Source of the DNA: Thalassomonas viridans
GTDB lineage: Bacteria; Pseudomonadota; Gammaproteobacteria; Enterobacterales; Alteromonadaceae
Length of the DNA stretch: 64,000 nucleotides
Direction: 5' to 3'
NCBI RefSeq assembly: GCF_000948985.2
Contig: NZ_CP059733.1
Span: forward strand, 5,766,001 to 5,830,000
Of the stretch, positions 61,419 to 64,000 are shown one piece after another. The notes under the pieces are model-generated. The model had not been told where the DNA came from, made no database searches, and was given only the letters and a program-made list of their open reading frames with translations. Numbering within the stretch: position 1 is the first letter of the stretch; every line of letters starts with the position of its first letter. Both the position numbers and the translations under genes were made by a program.

Positions 61419-61671
61419 AACAACAATTTCTTTATTAAAACGATCATGGATATTAACATTAGATAGTGTTTTTCCAGCGAATACAAGTTATTAACAACCT
61501 GAGTTAAGCAATGAAGTGATTTATTGACAACAAGTTATCACCAATCAATAAAAGTAACTGTAGACAAGATTTTATTTAAGCAACAGGCACGTATTTCTGT
61601 TGTACCTGAGCGACAGCAGGTTATACTGGTGTAAAATTCACTATCTTATTGAAAATTTGAAGAGAACTGCC

Positions 61672-62157
61672 ATGGAATATAATACTTCTGAGTTATGTAA
61701 CGTCTACGCTGATCTGATCGACGTTGTTGAACCTATTTTTAGTAATTATGGCGGCAGAAACTCATTCGGCGGCAAGGTAGTTACGGTCAAATGTTTTGAA
61801 AATAACGGCCTGGTTATGCAGCTGCTTGACTCAGACGGCGAAGGCAAGGTGCTGGTAATCGACGGCGGCGGCTCCACCCGCTGCGCCCTGATTGACATCG
61901 AAGTGGCCCGCCTGGCAGAAAAAAATGGCTGGGAAGGCATTATTTGCTACGGCAGTGTCCGCGATGTTGACGCCATAGAAGAAGTTGACATCGGCATCCA
62001 GGGACTGGTTTCCATTCCTGTGGGCGCCAGCGACCAGATGACGGGGGAAAGCGATTTGGCCATCAATTTTGCCGGAGTAACTATCTTGCCGGACGACCAC
62101 GTTTATGTAGATAACACCGGCATAGTGCTGTCACCTGAGCCTCTGGATCTCGAATAA
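61672..62157 (+). CDS. rraA: RraA, regulator of RNase E activity
   Basis: 161 residues from ATG 61672 (AAGAGAA upstream); an earlier in-frame start at 61600 lacks a ribosome binding site. [72 protein letters not shown] and the acidic tail are the RraA family pattern. Trimer that binds RNase E and DEAD helicases and dampens mRNA decay. Confidence 0.95.
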   Translation: MEYNTSELCNVYADLIDVVEPIFSNYGGRNSFGGKVVTVKCFENNGLVMQLLDSDGEGKVLVIDGGGSTRCALIDIEVARLAEKNGWEGIICYGSVRDVDAIEEVDIGIQGLVSIPVGASDQMTGESDLAINFAGVTILPDDHVYVDNTGIVLSPEPLDLE

Positions 62158-62181
62158 TTTCCCTTATCAGGACAGCTTACT

Positions 62182-63990
62182 TCATTCGGTTTTATTCTCT
62201 TTCGCCTGAGGATACTGGCTATACCAGCGCTTGAGCCAGATAGCCAGCTCATCCGGCACCACACCACGGTGGATCACTTTGCCCTGGGCGACTTCACCGC
62301 CCATGGCAACAAACATGTGCTCCACTTCCGGGCTTGCTATTCCTATACCCGTCATAGGCAGGCCCATATTCCGGGTGAGATTAATCAGTGCATTGATAAT
62401 CGCCTTATCTGCCCGGTTTTCTTCCTGGCCGTTTAGGCGGGAACAGTCTATTTTCACCTGGTTGATCGCCATTTTCCGCAAATAGCGCAATGACTCATAG
62501 CTGCCGGAAAAATGATCTATGGCAATGCCGATTTCCAGCACCTTAAGCTGGTCGATAATGGCTTTGGTCCGGGCTGAAGCCGATAACATCACTTCTTCGG
62601 TCAACTCTACCACCAGGTATTTAGTGTCTATGCCGTAGCTGGTGCTTTGTAGTTCGATAAAATCCACCAGCTCGCTTTCCAGCAGCTCCTTGCTGGGAAT
62701 ATTGAGGGATAACGGCCGGTAAATCTCCATCTGCTGCAGCTGTGCCAGAATGCGAAACGCCTGCTGGATCATGTTCTTCATCAGCAAATGCACTTCACCG
62801 CTTTGCTCGGCAATATCGATAAACTCATGCAACTCCAGGGCAACTTCGGTTTCACAGTACCAATGCACCATCAACTCGAACCCCTTAATGCTTTTGTCAT
62901 CCAGGGCGATTTGCGGCTGTAAATACCAGCGCAGGTTTTCTTCCATCAAATCCTGCTTTAACCGCTCCATTTTCAACAGCTGCTGCTCGGTATACAAGGT
63001 AGTGCTGTTGTCAAAATAACATAAATTTTGCTGCTGTTGTTCGGCCTCAAGCAAGGCGTCTCCGGCAAAAGCGATCAACTCGCCGGCACTGGTTGCATGC
63101 CCCTGGGCGAAAGCCACGCCAAAAGCCAGTTCAAAATTAAGGGAGAAACTTTTAAAGCTCATGGCATCCGGCACGGCATCAGAAAGTTGCCGGCATAAGT
63201 CCTGGATAACCGCTTTTTCCGGATGCGAGCCGGGCTCCAGCTCGGCAACCACCAGGAAATTAAGGCCCTGCAAACGCGCCAGGCGTATCGGCTGATGGCT
63301 GGCGTCAAAATTGACCAGTTTCCGGTTATCCCCGGCTTTTTGCTGTATGCAGTAGGCCAGCTGCAATAACAGGAGATCGGAATTATGATGCCCCAGCACA
63401 GAATTCACCTGCTGAAAATTAACCGGCTTAAAGACGACGGCGGCAAAACGCCGGTTACTGTCCTGCTTCAACATCCGGTCGAACTGCTTCAAGGCCTGCT
63501 GGTAGGAAGGCAAATTCGTGGCCGGATCATGGGTATATGAAAACAGATCTTCGCTGGAAATCTGGGTGCCGGCATTTTGCTCTTTATGGTTTTCTTTAAG
63601 CAAGCCGGTTAATACCAGGGAAATATTCAACAGACCCAGAGTGAAAATAACCAGGATACTGGCAAGCAGCCAGCCCAGAGATAACATAGCCGTTAGCCAT
63701 AAATACAGTAGCACCACGAAGGCACAGGTGAGCAGCCATTGCGGCAGAAAAAACGCAAAGAAATGCCTGGTATTGCCCCGGCCGGCGGCAACCGCCAGCC
63801 CCGCCGCCGATGCCGCCACTACCTGAATCAGGCCGCCAAGAAACAGCCAGCCGTAAACGGACCAGACGGGCGGCAGGGCAAATAAAAACACTAAATAGCC
63901 AAGGTCGGCCCCAGCCACCAGGATCAGGCTGAACTTGTTAAAACTTGTGATGTAGCTGTTTCCCGGCAAAAATCCCCGGTTGGCCCCCAT
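62182..63990 (-). CDS. Membrane protein with degenerate GGDEF-EAL domains (CsrD-like motif)
   Basis: 602 residues, start within 10 bases of the window end, so the N-terminus may continue. Four or five hydrophobic helices (about 20-130), a GGDEF-like domain without the signature (LNFLVV at the site), and an EAL-like domain with ELM in place of EAL (GFELMVHW), IDHFSG for DDFGTG and no EGVE Glu. ELM is also found in CsrD, which targets Csr sRNAs for RNase E decay without c-di-GMP turnover; adjacency to rraA is suggestive. Catalysis is unlikely; role inferred only. Confidence 0.75.
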   Translation of the reverse strand: MGANRGFLPGNSYITSFNKFSLILVAGADLGYLVFLFALPPVWSVYGWLFLGGLIQVVAASAAGLAVAAGRGNTRHFFAFFLPQWLLTCAFVVLLYLWLTAMLSLGWLLASILVIFTLGLLNISLVLTGLLKENHKEQNAGTQISSEDLFSYTHDPATNLPSYQQALKQFDRMLKQDSNRRFAAVVFKPVNFQQVNSVLGHHNSDLLLLQLAYCIQQKAGDNRKLVNFDASHQPIRLARLQGLNFLVVAELEPGSHPEKAVIQDLCRQLSDAVPDAMSFKSFSLNFELAFGVAFAQGHATSAGELIAFAGDALLEAEQQQQNLCYFDNSTTLYTEQQLLKMERLKQDLMEENLRWYLQPQIALDDKSIKGFELMVHWYCETEVALELHEFIDIAEQSGEVHLLMKNMIQQAFRILAQLQQMEIYRPLSLNIPSKELLESELVDFIELQSTSYGIDTKYLVVELTEEVMLSASARTKAIIDQLKVLEIGIAIDHFSGSYESLRYLRKMAINQVKIDCSRLNGQEENRADKAIINALINLTRNMGLPMTGIGIASPEVEHMFVAMGGEVAQGKVIHRGVVPDELAIWLKRWYSQYPQAKENKTE

Positions 63991-64000
63991 AAAAAAAATC

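Overview
The window reads as a chromosomal segment of a marine gammaproteobacterium, most likely Alteromonadales/Colwelliaceae (Thalassomonas-like). This is inferred from the housekeeping blocks dnaB-alr, rpmE, priA-ftsN-hslV-hslU and rraA together with the protein style; no 16S rRNA gene is present, so the genus is a guess.

Layout. (1) 1-7.2 kb is an AT-rich accessory region: a small peptide gene, a SnoaL/NTF2-like protein, an orphan Phd/YefM antitoxin with a 14-codon toxin remnant, and a two-gene RADAR anti-phage system (rdrA ATPase plus rdrB adenosine-deaminase-like protein). (2) 7.6-13.5 kb is chromosomal: alr and dnaB, a DUF4097 beta-helix protein with an ECF sigma/anti-sigma pair (all minus strand), and a small lipoprotein. 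(3) 13.6-51.1 kb, all on the minus strand, is a large P2-type contractile tail cluster without capsid, portal, terminase, integrase or replication genes, so a tailocin (R-type particle) or other domesticated contractile injection system. (4) 51.3-64 kb is chromosomal again: rpmE, priA, ftsN, hslVU behind a sigma32-like promoter, a DUF971 gene, a chemotaxis receptor, two GGDEF/EAL-type proteins and rraA.

The tail cluster is the remarkable part. Sheath, tube, assembly chaperones, tape measure, U, X and D follow P2 order, and there is one W (gp25-like), one V spike and a PAAR tip. The baseplate arm genes J and I, however, occur as FOUR divergent pairs, most with their own fibre genes. There is also a DUF4815 fibre gene split in two frames and three large fibre-like proteins sharing an N-terminal region, each followed by a partner protein. 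The tape measure carries ten 43-residue repeats and a lysine-rich tract.

Regulation looks phage-like but distributed. A palindrome (GGTCA-N4-TGACC type) lying exactly 22 bp upstream of a -10-like hexamer occurs six times, ahead of the DUF4815 unit (twice), two J/I units and both lysozyme genes. Intrinsic terminators lie between this element and the gene in several cases and abut the lysozyme start codons. An XRE-type HTH protein and a Q/sigma-region-4-like protein are encoded beside the lysis genes and are candidate controllers. The second lysozyme has Lys in place of the catalytic Glu. I infer a particle able to display several adhesins, coordinately switched on and released by lysis.
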